Positions 18,096-27,537 of a DNA stretch of 64,000 bases are shown piece by piece. Within the stretch, counting starts at the first letter, position 1; every line of letters starts with the position of its first letter. Source of the DNA: an uncultured Verrucomicrobiota bacterium (lineage in GTDB: Bacteria; Verrucomicrobiota; Verrucomicrobiia; Opitutales; Opitutaceae). The notes below the pieces were generated by a model. That model ran no database searches and was not told where the DNA came from. It saw only the letters and a list, made by a program, of their open reading frames with translations. Where the stretch lies: assembly GCA_903898675.1 (NCBI GenBank), contig CAIUGM010000002.1, positions 62,001 to 126,000 of the forward strand, in the 5' to 3' direction. The translations under genes and the position numbers were made by a program.

Positions 18096-19214
18096 TTATT
18101 TCTGCGGAATCTCGTTCTCGTAGCGGGGCCAGTTCTGCACCAGTTCATGCACGACCTCGGAGCCGGCGCGGTAGGCGGCTTCCAGGGCCGGCTTGGTGCC
18201 GAGGGATTCGTCGCCGATCGTCTTGAGGAAGTCCTGTCCGGGCGGGGGCATGCAGTAATTGCTCGCGCTGCGCAGCATCAGCACCCGCTTGAAATCCAAC
18301 CGGCCCTGGGCGGCCATCCGCTGCAGGGTACCCACGTAGGCCGCCTGTTCCATGGCGGTGGTGCTCAGCTCGCCTTCGCCATGCGTCCAGAGCTTGACCC
18401 AGTTGCGCGCCCAGATGGTGCGCTTCTCGCCATGCCAGTAGCGGGCGGAGGCGATGGTGTCACCCATCAGGATCTGCGGGGGCAGCTGGGCGCGCGGATA
18501 TCCCGCGTATTGCTCACGGAAGGCTTTCAGGGCGGGTGAGTCGGGCAAGACGGCATGTTGCTTGGACACGGCAAAGGCCCAGCGGGTCAGGCCGGGATTG
18601 AGCGCGTAGTCCATGGTGTAGGCGAGGGTGGCGCCGCCCCAGCCGCCAGCGTCGGATTGCGCGGACGGCAGGGTGTCAGGCGCCGACGTCCCGATGGCGA
18701 ACAACCCGTACGGCCAGGCCGCGGGCATCTCGGATTCGCCGACCTCGCGCATCTCGTCACCGTCCACCACATGGACGGCCCAGACCGCGCTGCCGATCGG
18801 CCCGTGCGCCGGGTCGATGCCGGAAATGCCGTTGATGATCCAATAGGTCTTGCTGAGGTCGAGCTGCGGGTCGAGGCAGAGTGCCATGATGAGCTCGCTG
18901 GCCGGGGCCATGGTGAGATTGCGGTCGCGGGTATTGGTGGCGACGCTCGCATACAGCCCCGCGGAGTTGTAGCGGAGCGGATGGGGCGCGCCGGGCACCT
19001 CGAGCGTGCCCGTAAGGTGCTCGCGCTCGACCCAGTATTGGAATTCACCGGGGGCATCGCCCGAGTCGTCGCCGACCTCGAAGCCGGAAAGGACGATCAC
19101 CTTGGGCGCGATGCGGTCGGCGGCTTGGGCGCGGCCGGGGGCCAGCAAGACGAACAAGGGGAGCAGGGCGGCCAGCAAGGATCGAAAAAGGGAGGCGCGG
19201 AGCAGGGAAGTCAT
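18096..19214 (-). CDS. NUP family (purine nucleoside permease-like) periplasmic protein
   Basis: 372 aa from the ATG at 19214 (MTSLLRASLFRSLLAALLP), which gives a standard signal peptide ending ...GRAQA; upstream in-frame ATGs at 19244 and 19283 enter repeat R3 and are less likely. The mature protein matches the NUP family: APKVIVLSGFEVG, YWIINGISGIDPAHGP and TMEQ-like TTAMEQAAYVGTL. Fungal NUP is described as a nucleoside transporter, but the sequence looks like a soluble phosphorylase-fold protein, so a periplasmic nucleoside-binding or -cleaving role is more likely (inference). It is convergent with nuoN. Confidence 0.8.
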   Translation of the reverse strand: MTSLLRASLFRSLLAALLPLFVLLAPGRAQAADRIAPKVIVLSGFEVGDDSGDAPGEFQYWVEREHLTGTLEVPGAPHPLRYNSAGLYASVATNTRDRNLTMAPASELIMALCLDPQLDLSKTYWIINGISGIDPAHGPIGSAVWAVHVVDGDEMREVGESEMPAAWPYGLFAIGTSAPDTLPSAQSDAGGWGGATLAYTMDYALNPGLTRWAFAVSKQHAVLPDSPALKAFREQYAGYPRAQLPPQILMGDTIASARYWHGEKRTIWARNWVKLWTHGEGELSTTAMEQAAYVGTLQRMAAQGRLDFKRVLMLRSASNYCMPPPGQDFLKTIGDESLGTKPALEAAYRAGSEVVHELVQNWPRYENEIPQK

Positions 19215-19260
19215 TGGCGCGGGAAACAGCACGAGATGTGCCATGGGAAGGCTGCTGCCG

Positions 19261-19374
19261 GGTAGGGGCGCAGGCTTGCCCATTCGACAGGCTCAGGGCC
19301 CAGAGCTTGTCGAGGGGCTGCGTCCTGCGTGCGCGGCTTCACGATCGAGGGCGCAGCAAGTCTGCGCCCCTACG
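19261..19374. repeat. R3 composite palindrome, copy 1
   Basis: Outer arms GGTAGGGGCGCAGGCTTG (19261-19278) and GCAAGTCTGCGCCCCTACG (19356-19374) enclose a smaller palindrome of the type TTCGACAGGCTCAGGGCCC...GAGCTTGTCGA. A second copy in reverse orientation lies at 26232-26346. It sits between the divergent NUP and ThyX-like genes. Confidence 0.85.
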
Positions 19375-19435
19375 CAAATCCTCGCATATTTTTCTTCGTG
19401 CCTCGCCCGCTTTGTGGTTCAACTTGGGGCTGCGC

Positions 19436-20782
19436 ATGAAAGTTACCGGACTCGCCATTGTGCCGCCGCCCTCGGCCGCCGACCTACCCAAAGTGACCCC
19501 CGAGTTGCTTGCCTCCGTCCTCGCGCGGTACTCGCGCAGCAACGAGGGCATCGGCAAGATCCTGGAGAAGGTGGACATTGCGAACCCGGACGAGTCCATC
19601 GACCGCATCCTGAAGTTTGTCGACTACGGCCACGCCTCGATCGGCGGCCTGACCGGCGGGCTGGCCATCGCCCTCGACGATGTCTCGATGTGGCTCGCGT
19701 ACAAAATTTTCGAGCTCGCCCAGATGGCCGACGGCCAGGAGTCGAGCACGCGCTACATCACGATGGCAGCCACCAATCTGCCGGCGGCGGACGAGCTGGG
19801 CCTGCCCGCGGACCTCGCGCCGCGCTGGTCCGCGCTGATGACGCGGTGCTTTGCCGCCTATCACGCGGAATACTCGCGGCTCGACCAGCAGGCGCTGGCG
19901 GACCCGGGCCTGGTGCGGCTCCCGAAGGATGCGAAGCCCGGCGTGGTCAACCGGCTGCGCAAGAACTACGCGCTGGACCGCGCCCGCTACTTCATCCCGC
20001 TCGCGACGCGGACCAACCTCGGCCTCGTCCAGAGTTCGCGCATGTGGGCCGCGACGGTGAAGCACCTGGATTCGCTGCCGATGCCGGAGGCGCAACTCGC
20101 GGCGAAATTGATCCGCGACGAACTCCTCAAGCAATCGCCGCGCCTGATGCGCCACAGCTTTGCCGAGAAATCCTTCCAGGCGCAGGCCCAGCAGGAGCTG
20201 GCGGCGAGTTTGCAGCTCGGCCTGGCGCGGCTCTCGACCAAGCCCCTGGCGGACCAGGTGTGGGTGAAGGTCGACCGCGACCTGCCGCCGTGGCTGGCCG
20301 AGGAGCAGCCGGTGCCGGAAGCCCTGAAGCACCGCGCCAACCGTTACGGCTACCAGGGCAAGGCCACGCGCCGCATGCGGGTGGCTTTTGCCTGGAATAA
20401 CATGGCGATCGCCGAGCTGCGCGACCTGAACCGGCACCGGACCGGCCACCGCTACACGCCGCTGATCCAGGCGGGATTTTATCTGCCACCGGAAATCGCC
20501 CATGGTTTGCACCAGCCTTTGCTCGACGAGCAGGCGGCGCTGACGCGCGAGTTGATGGAGCGCGGTTCGCCGGCCTATGTCTACTCGCTGCTGCTCGGGG
20601 CGCAGACGCCGTTCGAGCACAGCACGCATGCGGACAAATTCATTTATGAAGCCGAGCTCCGCACCGGCATGGGCGCGCATTTCCGTTACGCCGAGCACCT
20701 CAGTGCGGCGCTCCGCGAATTCAACGCCCAGGTACCCGAGGCCAAGGACTGGGTCATAGAGGGCACGGCCGAGCCAGAATAG
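19436..20782 (+). CDS. Double-length ThyX-like (flavin-dependent thymidylate synthase fold) protein
   Basis: 448 aa, about twice a normal ThyX (~220-250 aa). Both halves resemble ThyX but divide the signature. The first half has HASIGG (residues 66-71) and the QESSTRY element (101-107) but no RHR. The second half has NRHRTGHRY (RHR at 333-335) without the serine that follows RHR in active ThyX. Between them ARYFIPLATRTNLGL mirrors the ThyX core. Standard ThyX methylates dUMP to dTMP with FAD and methylene-THF; here the nucleophile/activator Ser is not obvious, so activity is doubtful. ATG at 19436 chosen, as upstream sequence is repeat R3. Confidence 0.75.
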   Translation: MKVTGLAIVPPPSAADLPKVTPELLASVLARYSRSNEGIGKILEKVDIANPDESIDRILKFVDYGHASIGGLTGGLAIALDDVSMWLAYKIFELAQMADGQESSTRYITMAATNLPAADELGLPADLAPRWSALMTRCFAAYHAEYSRLDQQALADPGLVRLPKDAKPGVVNRLRKNYALDRARYFIPLATRTNLGLVQSSRMWAATVKHLDSLPMPEAQLAAKLIRDELLKQSPRLMRHSFAEKSFQAQAQQELAASLQLGLARLSTKPLADQVWVKVDRDLPPWLAEEQPVPEALKHRANRYGYQGKATRRMRVAFAWNNMAIAELRDLNRHRTGHRYTPLIQAGFYLPPEIAHGLHQPLLDEQAALTRELMERGSPAYVYSLLLGAQTPFEHSTHADKFIYEAELRTGMGAHFRYAEHLSAALREFNAQVPEAKDWVIEGTAEPE

Positions 20783-20942
20783 GCTTGCCGCTGATACGGC
20801 GCCCACGAGCATGCAAACAGCCTGCTGCGCCAATGTTCCTCCGAGCAAAAACCAGCACTTTTCCCGCCCCGTTTGGTCCCACGGCGAAGCAGAGTTGCGG
20901 ACCGCTTCGAACCCCACTGCAGACCGGCGCCATGCGCTGAAT

Positions 20943-21722
20943 ATGAGCTCCCGCTTCAAAGTCCTGCAGTTTAACATGCAATACGGGCAGATCTGGGATG
21001 ACGCCTACCCGGACCATGCCCCCATCAAGCTGGAGGCCACGCTGGAGGAAATCCGCTCGCACGATGCCGACATCGTGATGCTGCGGGAAGTGGAGCAAAC
21101 CCTGCCCGGCGGCGTGCAGGCCAACCCGCCCCCGCATTACACCCGCCTGCGGGAGGAACTGAAGGGCTACGACAGCTACTTCTCCTATCCCCGGCCGGAT
21201 CCGCGCGAACTGCCGTTCGGCATCGGCCTCGCGATTTTTTCCAAGACCCCCCTGCGCGAGCATGTCTGCATGAACCTGCCGTCGCCGCCGGTTGAATTCG
21301 ATTTTTTCGGGGTGAAGAAAACCCCGACCGACCGGCTGCTGATCGGGGCGACCACGACCATCGCCGGCCATCCCGTGCGGCTGTTCAACACGCACCTGCT
21401 CGCGTTCTTCATGCTCAACTCCAGCAGCGAGGTGCATCTCAACCAGCGCAAGCTGGTCGAGGAGCAGCTGCGCAAATCGAGTGACGTGCCGACGCTGCTC
21501 ACCGGCGACTTCAACGTCAGCAAGCACCAGTCGCTCATCCAGCAGTTTGCCGACGCCGGTTACCAGACCGTCCAGTCGACGGAGGGCACGTGGCGGCGCC
21601 GGCCGTACGTGCTCGACCATATTTTCTACAACCAGTGGCTGCGGCCGGACGGCTACGAGGTGAAGCCCACGCCCGCGTCGGATCACCACACGCTGGCCGC
21701 GGAGTTCGAGTTCACGAGGTAG
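20943..21722 (+). CDS. Endonuclease/exonuclease/phosphatase (EEP) family hydrolase
   Basis: 259 aa. The metal-dependent EEP fold is indicated by LQFNMQYG near the N-terminus, DADIVMLREVEQT, LFNTHLLAF, LLTGDFNVSK and the C-terminal YVLDHIFYN and ASDHHTLAAEF. These supply the Asn, Glu, Asp/Asn and His active-site residues. Members cleave DNA, inositol phosphates or sphingomyelin; the substrate cannot be told. There is no signal peptide with the ATG at 20943 (MSSRFKVLQF). 160 nt without visible features separate it from the ThyX-like gene. Confidence 0.82.
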   Translation: MSSRFKVLQFNMQYGQIWDDAYPDHAPIKLEATLEEIRSHDADIVMLREVEQTLPGGVQANPPPHYTRLREELKGYDSYFSYPRPDPRELPFGIGLAIFSKTPLREHVCMNLPSPPVEFDFFGVKKTPTDRLLIGATTTIAGHPVRLFNTHLLAFFMLNSSSEVHLNQRKLVEEQLRKSSDVPTLLTGDFNVSKHQSLIQQFADAGYQTVQSTEGTWRRRPYVLDHIFYNQWLRPDGYEVKPTPASDHHTLAAEFEFTR

Positions 21723-21732
21723 GGTGAAAAAA

Positions 21733-21758
21733 TGTCGGGCGGCCGCTGGTCGGCCCGC
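21733..21758 (-). terminator. Possible terminator downstream of the small coiled-coil gene
   Basis: A GC-rich imperfect hairpin (minus strand GGCGGGCCG...CGGCCGCCCG) is followed by ATTTTTT, just past the minus-strand gene ending at 21768. The stem is imperfect. Confidence 0.4.
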
Positions 21759-21767
21759 CCTGCCGCC

Positions 21768-22049
<282 letters not shown>

Positions 22050-22061
22050 GCAGAACTTATA

Positions 22062-22144
22062 AACCACAGAACACACAGAATACACGGAAAACTTCCACCC
22101 GGGCAATTTCCTGCCTTTTCTGTGTATTCCGTGTGTTCTGTGGT
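22062..22144. repeat. R1 palindrome between comEC and the small coiled-coil gene
   Basis: The left arm begins AACCACAGAACACACAGAAT (22062-22091), reverse complement at 22116-22144. In the direction of transcription (minus) it starts 7 nt after the comEC stop and ends 12 nt before the next start. Confidence 0.92.
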
Positions 22145-22151
22145 GATTACC

Positions 22152-23808
22152 TCACCCGAATTTAACGCCGAGGATCAGGATCAGCGCGAGGAGCACGGCG
22201 GGCGGCCAGTAACCGCCGTAGCGGCGCGACCAGCGGCCGGCGACGCCGGCGAGCATGAGGGCGGTCATGGCGACAATGGCAGCCGGCGCCATCCAGGCGT
22301 GCCGGAAGTGCGCCGGGAAAAACATCGCGGGCACGGCGGTGCCATGTTGCACGAGCCAGTCCATGAGCTTGATGAGCAAAGCCGCGGCCAGATTGAAGGG
22401 AACACTCAGCAAGGAGAGCCCGCCGAGTCCGCACAGCAGGGAGAGGAATCCGCCGTAGATCGCGACCGTGGAGAGCGGAATGATGATGAGGTTTGCAAGG
22501 AGTGAGCTCGGGGAAAAGAGCTGGAAGTAACCGATGCCGGAGGCCGCGCTGGCGAGGAAGGCGACCCAGCTACCGGCCCCGCCGGCGAGCAACCAGTGAC
22601 CGGCCTGATCCAGCCGGTGATGATACCACCGCCAGTCAGTTTTGGGCAGGAGGGCGAACGGCCGCCAGGCGGCGCGCCACTTTTCCGTCAGCGGCACGCC
22701 CATGACGACGAGGGCAATCACGACGGAATACGACATCTGAAAACCCGTGCTGAACAGTTGCCGCGGATCCAGCAGCAGGGTGGCAAGTGCCGACGCCACG
22801 AGGGCGGCCAGACGGTTGCCCGGTAACCGGAAGGCCTGCCTGCCCAGCAAAAAGGCGATCATGAGCAGGGAGCGCACCGCGGGCGAACTTCCGCCGGTTA
22901 TCTGCACATAAAGCCAGAGGATCAACAGCGTGAGGATCGTGGCCGGACTGCGTGGCAGGCGCACCACCCGGAACAGGAGGTGCAGCGCCGCGGCAATCAC
23001 GCCGACATGCAGGCCGCTGATGGAGAAGATGTGAAACGTGCCGCTGCGCATGAACGCGTTCTGCTGGTCGGTGGACAGGACGGCTTTGGCGCCCAGCACC
23101 ATGCCGACGTACAGCGAGTCTTCCGCCGGGTGATCCTGCAGGCCGAGGTGCAGGATTTTTTCGAGCCGGGCTTCCGCGCGCGTGCAAAATTGTTGAAACC
23201 AGCCGGGTGACTCTTCCTCGCGGAGGATCTGGCCCCGCGCAAATTTCCGCCGGACGCCGAGGTTGTCCAGATAGTCGTTGAACCCCGCCGCCGGCCCGCC
23301 GGGCGGCAATGGCTCGACGACCCCGCGCATGAGGTAGCGCCCCCGACCGTTGCGGCGGCACGCTGACTTTTCGGATCGCGGAAAAATAGACCAGGCACCC
23401 GGCCAGTTCCGGGTCGTTCTCGCCCGAGGCGAGGATTTCGCCGAGCCCGGTGAAAGTGCGGGCCTGGGGCGAAGTCGGGAAAACCTGTCGCACCCGGAGG
23501 GTCACGGTGATTTCACGTGGCGGCCGGTTTACCAGGTCATGCAGGTGCGGTTCGCGCACATGGAGCATGACAAAACCGGCCAGGGTCGCCGCGACGATCA
23601 TACCCAGCGCCCAAGTCACCGCTGCGAACCAGCCGGGGCGGCCGCCGGACCAAGTGGCCGCGAGGCTGGCGACGGTCGCGATCCTCGCCAGGGGGATCAG
23701 GCCAAGACCGTCCGGTGGCGGCCAGAATCTGGCGGCCGTGAGGCCGGCCATCAGCGGCAGCAGCAACCACAGGAGCGGGGCGCGAAGGTGGGTGGCGGGC
23801 GAGGGCAT
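22152..23808 (-). pseudogene. comEC: comEC/rec2 competence channel gene with a single frameshift
   Basis: The gene reads in one frame from the ATG at 23808 (MPSPATHLRAPLLWLLLP) to CLVYFSAIRKVSV, then in another frame from GRYLMRGVV to the end (LILGVKFG). The break coincides with a run of five C at 23340-23344; four would restore one frame of about 550 aa. The second part holds the ComEC core (FSISGLHVGVIAAAL, PAVRSLLMIAFLLG). ComEC forms the inner-membrane DNA uptake channel; the C-terminal metallo-beta-lactamase domain of long ComEC is absent. A sequencing error, phase variation or true inactivation cannot be told apart here. Confidence 0.8.
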
Positions 23809-23919
23809 GGGTGGGAGCGCGCCCTGGCCCAAGCGATCTGCTGCCGGGCAAACGAACAGCTTTCCGCGCCGCCTTCAAACTTGTTTCTCCCGCCGGCCGG
23901 TTGCAATGTGACGCGCTTC

Positions 23920-25275
23920 ATGGCCCGCCCCGCAGACGATCAAACTTCTTTCTTTGGTGACGAGGCTCCGCCCGCCGCGGAGGTCCCGTCCGGCCAGGTG
24001 CCGGCGAACCGTCCCCTGGCGGCCAGGATGCGGCCGCGCCGGCTCGGTGAAATCGCCGGCCAGCGCCACATCCTTAAGGAGGGCAACCTGCTGCCACGGC
24101 TGATTGCCAGCAACCGTTTCGGCAGCCTGCTGTTCTACGGCCCGCCCGGCTGCGGTAAGACGAGCCTCGCGGAGGTGATCGCGCGGGAGACCAAGAGCCG
24201 GTTTGTCCGCGTGAATGCGGTGATGTCGAACGTCGCCGAGTTGCGGGAGATCCTCGCGAGCGCCCGGCGCCAGCCCGTGGCTGGCACCATCCTGTTCATC
24301 GACGAGCTGCACCGGTTCAACAAATCGCAGCAGGACCTGCTGCTGCCGGACGTCGAGGAAGGCACCGTGCGCCTGATCGGCGCCACCACGCACAATCCCG
24401 GGTTTTACGTGAACCCGCCGCTGCTGAGCCGCAGCCACCTTTTCCGGCTGGAACCGCTCGCGACGGATGAAGTGGCCGGCGTGCTCCGGCAGGCGTTGAC
24501 CGACGAAGAGCGCGGGCTGGGCACGCGCGGCCACACCGCGGAGGACAAGGTGCTGACCGCGCTGGCCGTTTTGTGCGACGGCGACCTGCGCCGGGCGCTC
24601 AATGCGCTCGAGGTCATCGCGCTCAGCCTGCCGGAGCGGGCGGCCATCACGGAGCAGGAGCTGGAGCTTTTCGCCCGCGAGCGGCGCATCCGGTATGATT
24701 CCGACGAGGACGAGCACTACGACACGATTTCGGCCTTCATCAAGAGTTGCCGCGGCAGCGATCCGGATGCGGCGATGTACTGGCTGGCCAAGATGCTGGC
24801 GGGCGGCGAGGACCCGCGCTTCATCGCGCGGCGCCTGGTGATCCTGGCGAGCGAGGATGTCGGCCTGGCCGACCCGCAGGCGCTGCCGCTGACCGTGGCG
24901 GCGCACCATGCGTGCGACTTCATCGGCCTGCCCGAGGCCGAGCTGACGCTCGGGCACGCGACCCTCTACATTGCGACCGCGCCGAAGAGCAATTCGGCGA
25001 CCCTGGCGCTGGCGGAGGCCCACCGGGTGTTGAAGGAGCAGCCGGTCCAGCCGGTTCCGCTGCCGTTGCGCGACAAGAGCGGGGCGGCCAGCAAACAGGC
25101 CGGTCATGGCAAAGGCTACCTGTATGCCCATGATTTTCCGGAGAATATCTCCGGCCAGGCTTATCTGGAGAAACCGCTGACCCTCTACACGCCGAAGACG
25201 GCCGGCTGGGAAGCGAAGATCGCCGACCGGCTGGCCCGCTGGCAGGCCCTGCGGGCCAAGGAGCCGAAACTGTAG
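23920..25275 (+). CDS. rarA: Replication-associated recombination protein A (AAA+ ATPase)
   Basis: 451 aa. RarA/MgsA acts at stalled replication forks. Walker A is FYGPPGCGKTSLAEVIARET (residues ~70), Walker B LFIDELHRFNKSQQD, sensor 1 LIGATTHNPGFYVN; the C-terminal MgsA tetramerisation part follows (LAKMLAGGEDPRFIARRLVI, ASEDVGLADPQAL). The ATG at 23920 is preferred because the N-terminus MARPADDQTSFFGDEA resembles the usual short DnaN-contact-like tail (DQTSFF). Its stop codon TAG lies inside the left arm of an R2 repeat. Divergent from comEC. Confidence 0.95.
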   Translation: MARPADDQTSFFGDEAPPAAEVPSGQVPANRPLAARMRPRRLGEIAGQRHILKEGNLLPRLIASNRFGSLLFYGPPGCGKTSLAEVIARETKSRFVRVNAVMSNVAELREILASARRQPVAGTILFIDELHRFNKSQQDLLLPDVEEGTVRLIGATTHNPGFYVNPPLLSRSHLFRLEPLATDEVAGVLRQALTDEERGLGTRGHTAEDKVLTALAVLCDGDLRRALNALEVIALSLPERAAITEQELELFARERRIRYDSDEDEHYDTISAFIKSCRGSDPDAAMYWLAKMLAGGEDPRFIARRLVILASEDVGLADPQALPLTVAAHHACDFIGLPEAELTLGHATLYIATAPKSNSATLALAEAHRVLKEQPVQPVPLPLRDKSGAASKQAGHGKGYLYAHDFPENISGQAYLEKPLTLYTPKTAGWEAKIADRLARWQALRAKEPKL

Positions 25276-25347
25276 CCGGGGTCGTTGACCCCGGTCCGTG
25301 ATTGTACCCCTGAACCCGGCCTCCGGGGTCAACGACCCCGGCTACAG
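25271..25347. repeat. R2 palindromic repeat, copy 2, containing the rarA stop codon
   Basis: Arms TGTAGCCGGGGTCGTTGACC (from 25271) and the reverse complement ending at 25347. The TAG at 25273-25275 is the rarA stop. The element lies between convergent genes and may also act as a terminator hairpin. Confidence 0.9.
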
Positions 25348-25377
25348 CTGAGCCAACCGCAGGGCGGACGACAAGGG

Positions 25378-26202
25378 TCACGCCCCGTTGACCGCAGCCG
25401 GCAGCGCCTCGAGCTGCACCGGGTTGGCCAAGACCCCGAGGCCCTCGATGGCGATTTCCACCCGGTCGCCCGGTTGAAGAAAAACCGGCGGCTTGGCGGC
25501 AAACCCCACGCCTTGCGGCGTGCCGGTGAGGATCACCGTGCCCGGCAGCAGCCGCTTGCTGGCGCTGAGGAATTCGATGAGGGCCGGCACGTCAAAGATC
25601 AGGCTGGCCGTGCTGGAAGACTGGCGGACCTCGCCGTTGACGCGGGTGGTGAGCTGCAGCCGGCCCGGGTCGGGGATCTCATCGGCCGTCACCAGCACGG
25701 GCCCGAGCGGGCAGAACGTGTCGAAACTTTTTCCCTGGCAAAACTGGCCGCCGCCCAGCTTGAACTGCCAGTCGCGGGCGGTCACATCGTTGGCGATGGT
25801 GTAGCCCAGCACGTAGTCGAGGGCCCGGGCGCGCGGGACGTTCTTGCAGGAACGGCCGATGACCACGGCGAGTTCGCCCTCGTAATCCACCTCGTGGCTG
25901 GCGAGCGCCTGGGGAATCTCAATCGGGTCGTCGGGATTCTGCACGGTGTTGGTGCCCTTCATGAACAGCATCGGTCGCTCCGGCGGGGTGCGGTTGAGGT
26001 CGGTGGCATGACTCTGGTAGTTCAGGCCCACGCCGAAAATGTTGGAGGGCGCCACCGGGGCCAGCCGCTTGCCCTCCTTGAAAATGCGACCCGTCAGGCG
26101 GAATTTCCCGAAAATATCGCCCTCGATTTCCTGGATGGTCCCGTCGGGTTGCAGCGCGGCATAGGCCGGGACCCCGGCGAACAGGTGGCGGATGAGTTTC
26201 AT
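25378..26202 (-). CDS. Fumarylacetoacetate hydrolase (FAH) family protein
   Basis: 274 aa. The FAH catalytic domain starts at about residue 55: FGVGLNYQSHA (the conserved NY..H), then PMLFMKG, DYEGELAVVIGR with the two metal-binding Glu, YTIANDVTARDWQ, GKSFDTFCPLGP, and LPGTVILTGTPQGVG. Members include acylpyruvases, 2-hydroxyhepta-dienedioate isomerases and fumarylpyruvate hydrolases, so the exact substrate is open. It is the first of several small-molecule catabolic genes. R3 and a half R1 repeat lie upstream. Confidence 0.85.
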   Translation of the reverse strand: MKLIRHLFAGVPAYAALQPDGTIQEIEGDIFGKFRLTGRIFKEGKRLAPVAPSNIFGVGLNYQSHATDLNRTPPERPMLFMKGTNTVQNPDDPIEIPQALASHEVDYEGELAVVIGRSCKNVPRARALDYVLGYTIANDVTARDWQFKLGGGQFCQGKSFDTFCPLGPVLVTADEIPDPGRLQLTTRVNGEVRQSSSTASLIFDVPALIEFLSASKRLLPGTVILTGTPQGVGFAAKPPVFLQPGDRVEIAIEGLGVLANPVQLEALPAAVNGA

Positions 26203-26231
26203 GAGGCGAAGGAGGCGCGGTGACCGCCCGC

Positions 26232-26346
26232 GGGCAGGGGCGCAGACTTGCTGCGCCCTCTGCGGGCGGCATCACGTTCGAGGGCGCAGCCCCACGACAA
26301 GCTTGGGGCCCTGAGCCAGTCAAACGGGCTAGACTGCGCCCCTACG
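26232..26346. repeat. R3 composite palindrome, copy 2 (inverted relative to copy 1)
   Basis: Reads as the reverse complement of 19261-19374: outer arms GCAGGGGCGCAGACTTG and CTAGACTGCGCCCCTACG, inner mini-palindrome with GACAAGCTTGGGGCCCTGAG. It includes an additional copy of the GAGGGCGCAG motif. Confidence 0.8.
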
Positions 26347-26349
26347 AAT

Positions 26350-26384
26350 TGATCCGTGTTCATCAATGTAATCCGTGGTTAAAA
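26350..26384. repeat. Half R1 element (single arm)
   Basis: Only the right arm of the R1c type is seen (GATCCGTGTTCATCAATGTA, then ATCCGTGGTTAAAA). No matching left arm is present; R3 occupies that place. Likely a relic. Confidence 0.65.
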
Positions 26385-26400
26385 CCGTCTGTATCCGATC

Positions 26401-27402
26401 TCATGGCAGGTACTCGGTTGTCATGACCTGCTCGACCGTAAGCTTGCCCTTGGGCAGGATTCCGAGGTCTTCCAGCTGGTGCAGCTGGGTGGCGAATCGC
26501 CCGGGGCTGATGCGGCCGATCTGGTCCGGGCTGGGATTCTGCCGGCCCGTGACCAGATGCTCCTCGATGATCTTCTGCCGGGAGAAGGCCATGAACTCGT
26601 CGGTGTTGTTGGGGTTCACCTGCTTCATGAGGGTGTGGGCCGGCGTGGGGTCGCCTTCAGTGTAGTCGCGCCAGCCGCGGATGTAGGCCTTGAGGAAGGC
26701 GCGGACCTGGGCCGGATGCTGCGCGGCCCACGGGCGGTTGGCGACGAGCACGGTGTAGGCGTCAAAGCCGGCGTCCCAGGCGTACAGGAACTTCGGCGGT
26801 TTCGCGCCGCCCTTGATGATATGGTACGGCTCGGCGATGTAGAAGCCCTGCTGGATGAAATTCTTGTCGCCGATGAAATTGGCGACGGAGAAATTCTGCG
26901 GGATGATGGAGAAATCGATGCCGTATTTCTTGCGCAGGTAGGGCAGGAAGGCCCACTCGGGCCGGGCCATGATGGTCTTGCCGTTGAGGTCCTCGAAGCG
27001 GGTGACGGGATTCTCGGCGTGAAGCATCAGGACCGAAGGATCGTTCTGGAACACGGCGCCGATATGGATGAGCGGCAGGCCCTCGTTGACCGCCAGGAGG
27101 GTATTGGTGCTGTCCGACTGGCCGATGTCGGCCTGGCCGGTGGCGAGCTTCTGCATGACGAAGGCGTTGGGCCCGCCGGGGATCAGGGTCACCTCGAGCC
27201 CGGCCTCGCGGAAGAAGCCCTTGGCCTGGGCCTGGTAGAAACCGCCGTGCTCGGGCTCGGCCACCCAGTCGAGCTGGACGATGATCTTGAAGGGCGCGTT
27301 GTCGGCGGCCGCGCCGGGGGCGGCCGTCTTGCTGCAGCCACCGAAGAGGCCGGCCAGGGCGGCGAGCACAGTGAGGGGCAGGGCGTGGCGGGTAATTTTC
27401 AT
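26401..27402 (-). CDS. NMT1/THI5-like ABC transporter substrate-binding lipoprotein
   Basis: 333 aa. The ATG at 27402 opens a lipoprotein signal MKITRHALPLTVLAALAGLF followed by GGC, a near-lipobox. The mature part matches the NMT1/ThiY/SsuA type: VQLDWVAEPEHGGFYQAQA near residue 45, KGFFREAGLEVTLIPGGPN, ATGQADIGQSDS. Such proteins bind thiamine-pyrimidine precursors, sulfonates, riboflavin or purine-like ligands. No permease or ATPase gene adjoins it, so its transporter must be encoded elsewhere. The divergent neighbour is a cytochrome c gene. No TPP-riboswitch-like sequence is seen upstream. Confidence 0.85.
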   Translation of the reverse strand: MKITRHALPLTVLAALAGLFGGCSKTAAPGAAADNAPFKIIVQLDWVAEPEHGGFYQAQAKGFFREAGLEVTLIPGGPNAFVMQKLATGQADIGQSDSTNTLLAVNEGLPLIHIGAVFQNDPSVLMLHAENPVTRFEDLNGKTIMARPEWAFLPYLRKKYGIDFSIIPQNFSVANFIGDKNFIQQGFYIAEPYHIIKGGAKPPKFLYAWDAGFDAYTVLVANRPWAAQHPAQVRAFLKAYIRGWRDYTEGDPTPAHTLMKQVNPNNTDEFMAFSRQKIIEEHLVTGRQNPSPDQIGRISPGRFATQLHQLEDLGILPKGKLTVEQVMTTEYLP

Positions 27403-27537
27403 GCAGAGAATTGCCGGGCAGGCATTTTTCGTGCTAGTAAGCAGACGCTGCGCCAAAAGGTGTGGCGTTGCGGTGACCTTGCGCGGGTTGCACTGCAGCC
27501 GAGTTGCCTCCCGCGTCGTCTTCCTGCAACCCGATCC

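Noticed and set aside
27403-27537. A TPP or other riboswitch upstream of the NMT1-like binding protein
   Set aside because: No CTGAGA ... ACCTGATCTGG core or other known aptamer segments on either strand; the gap is short and divergent.
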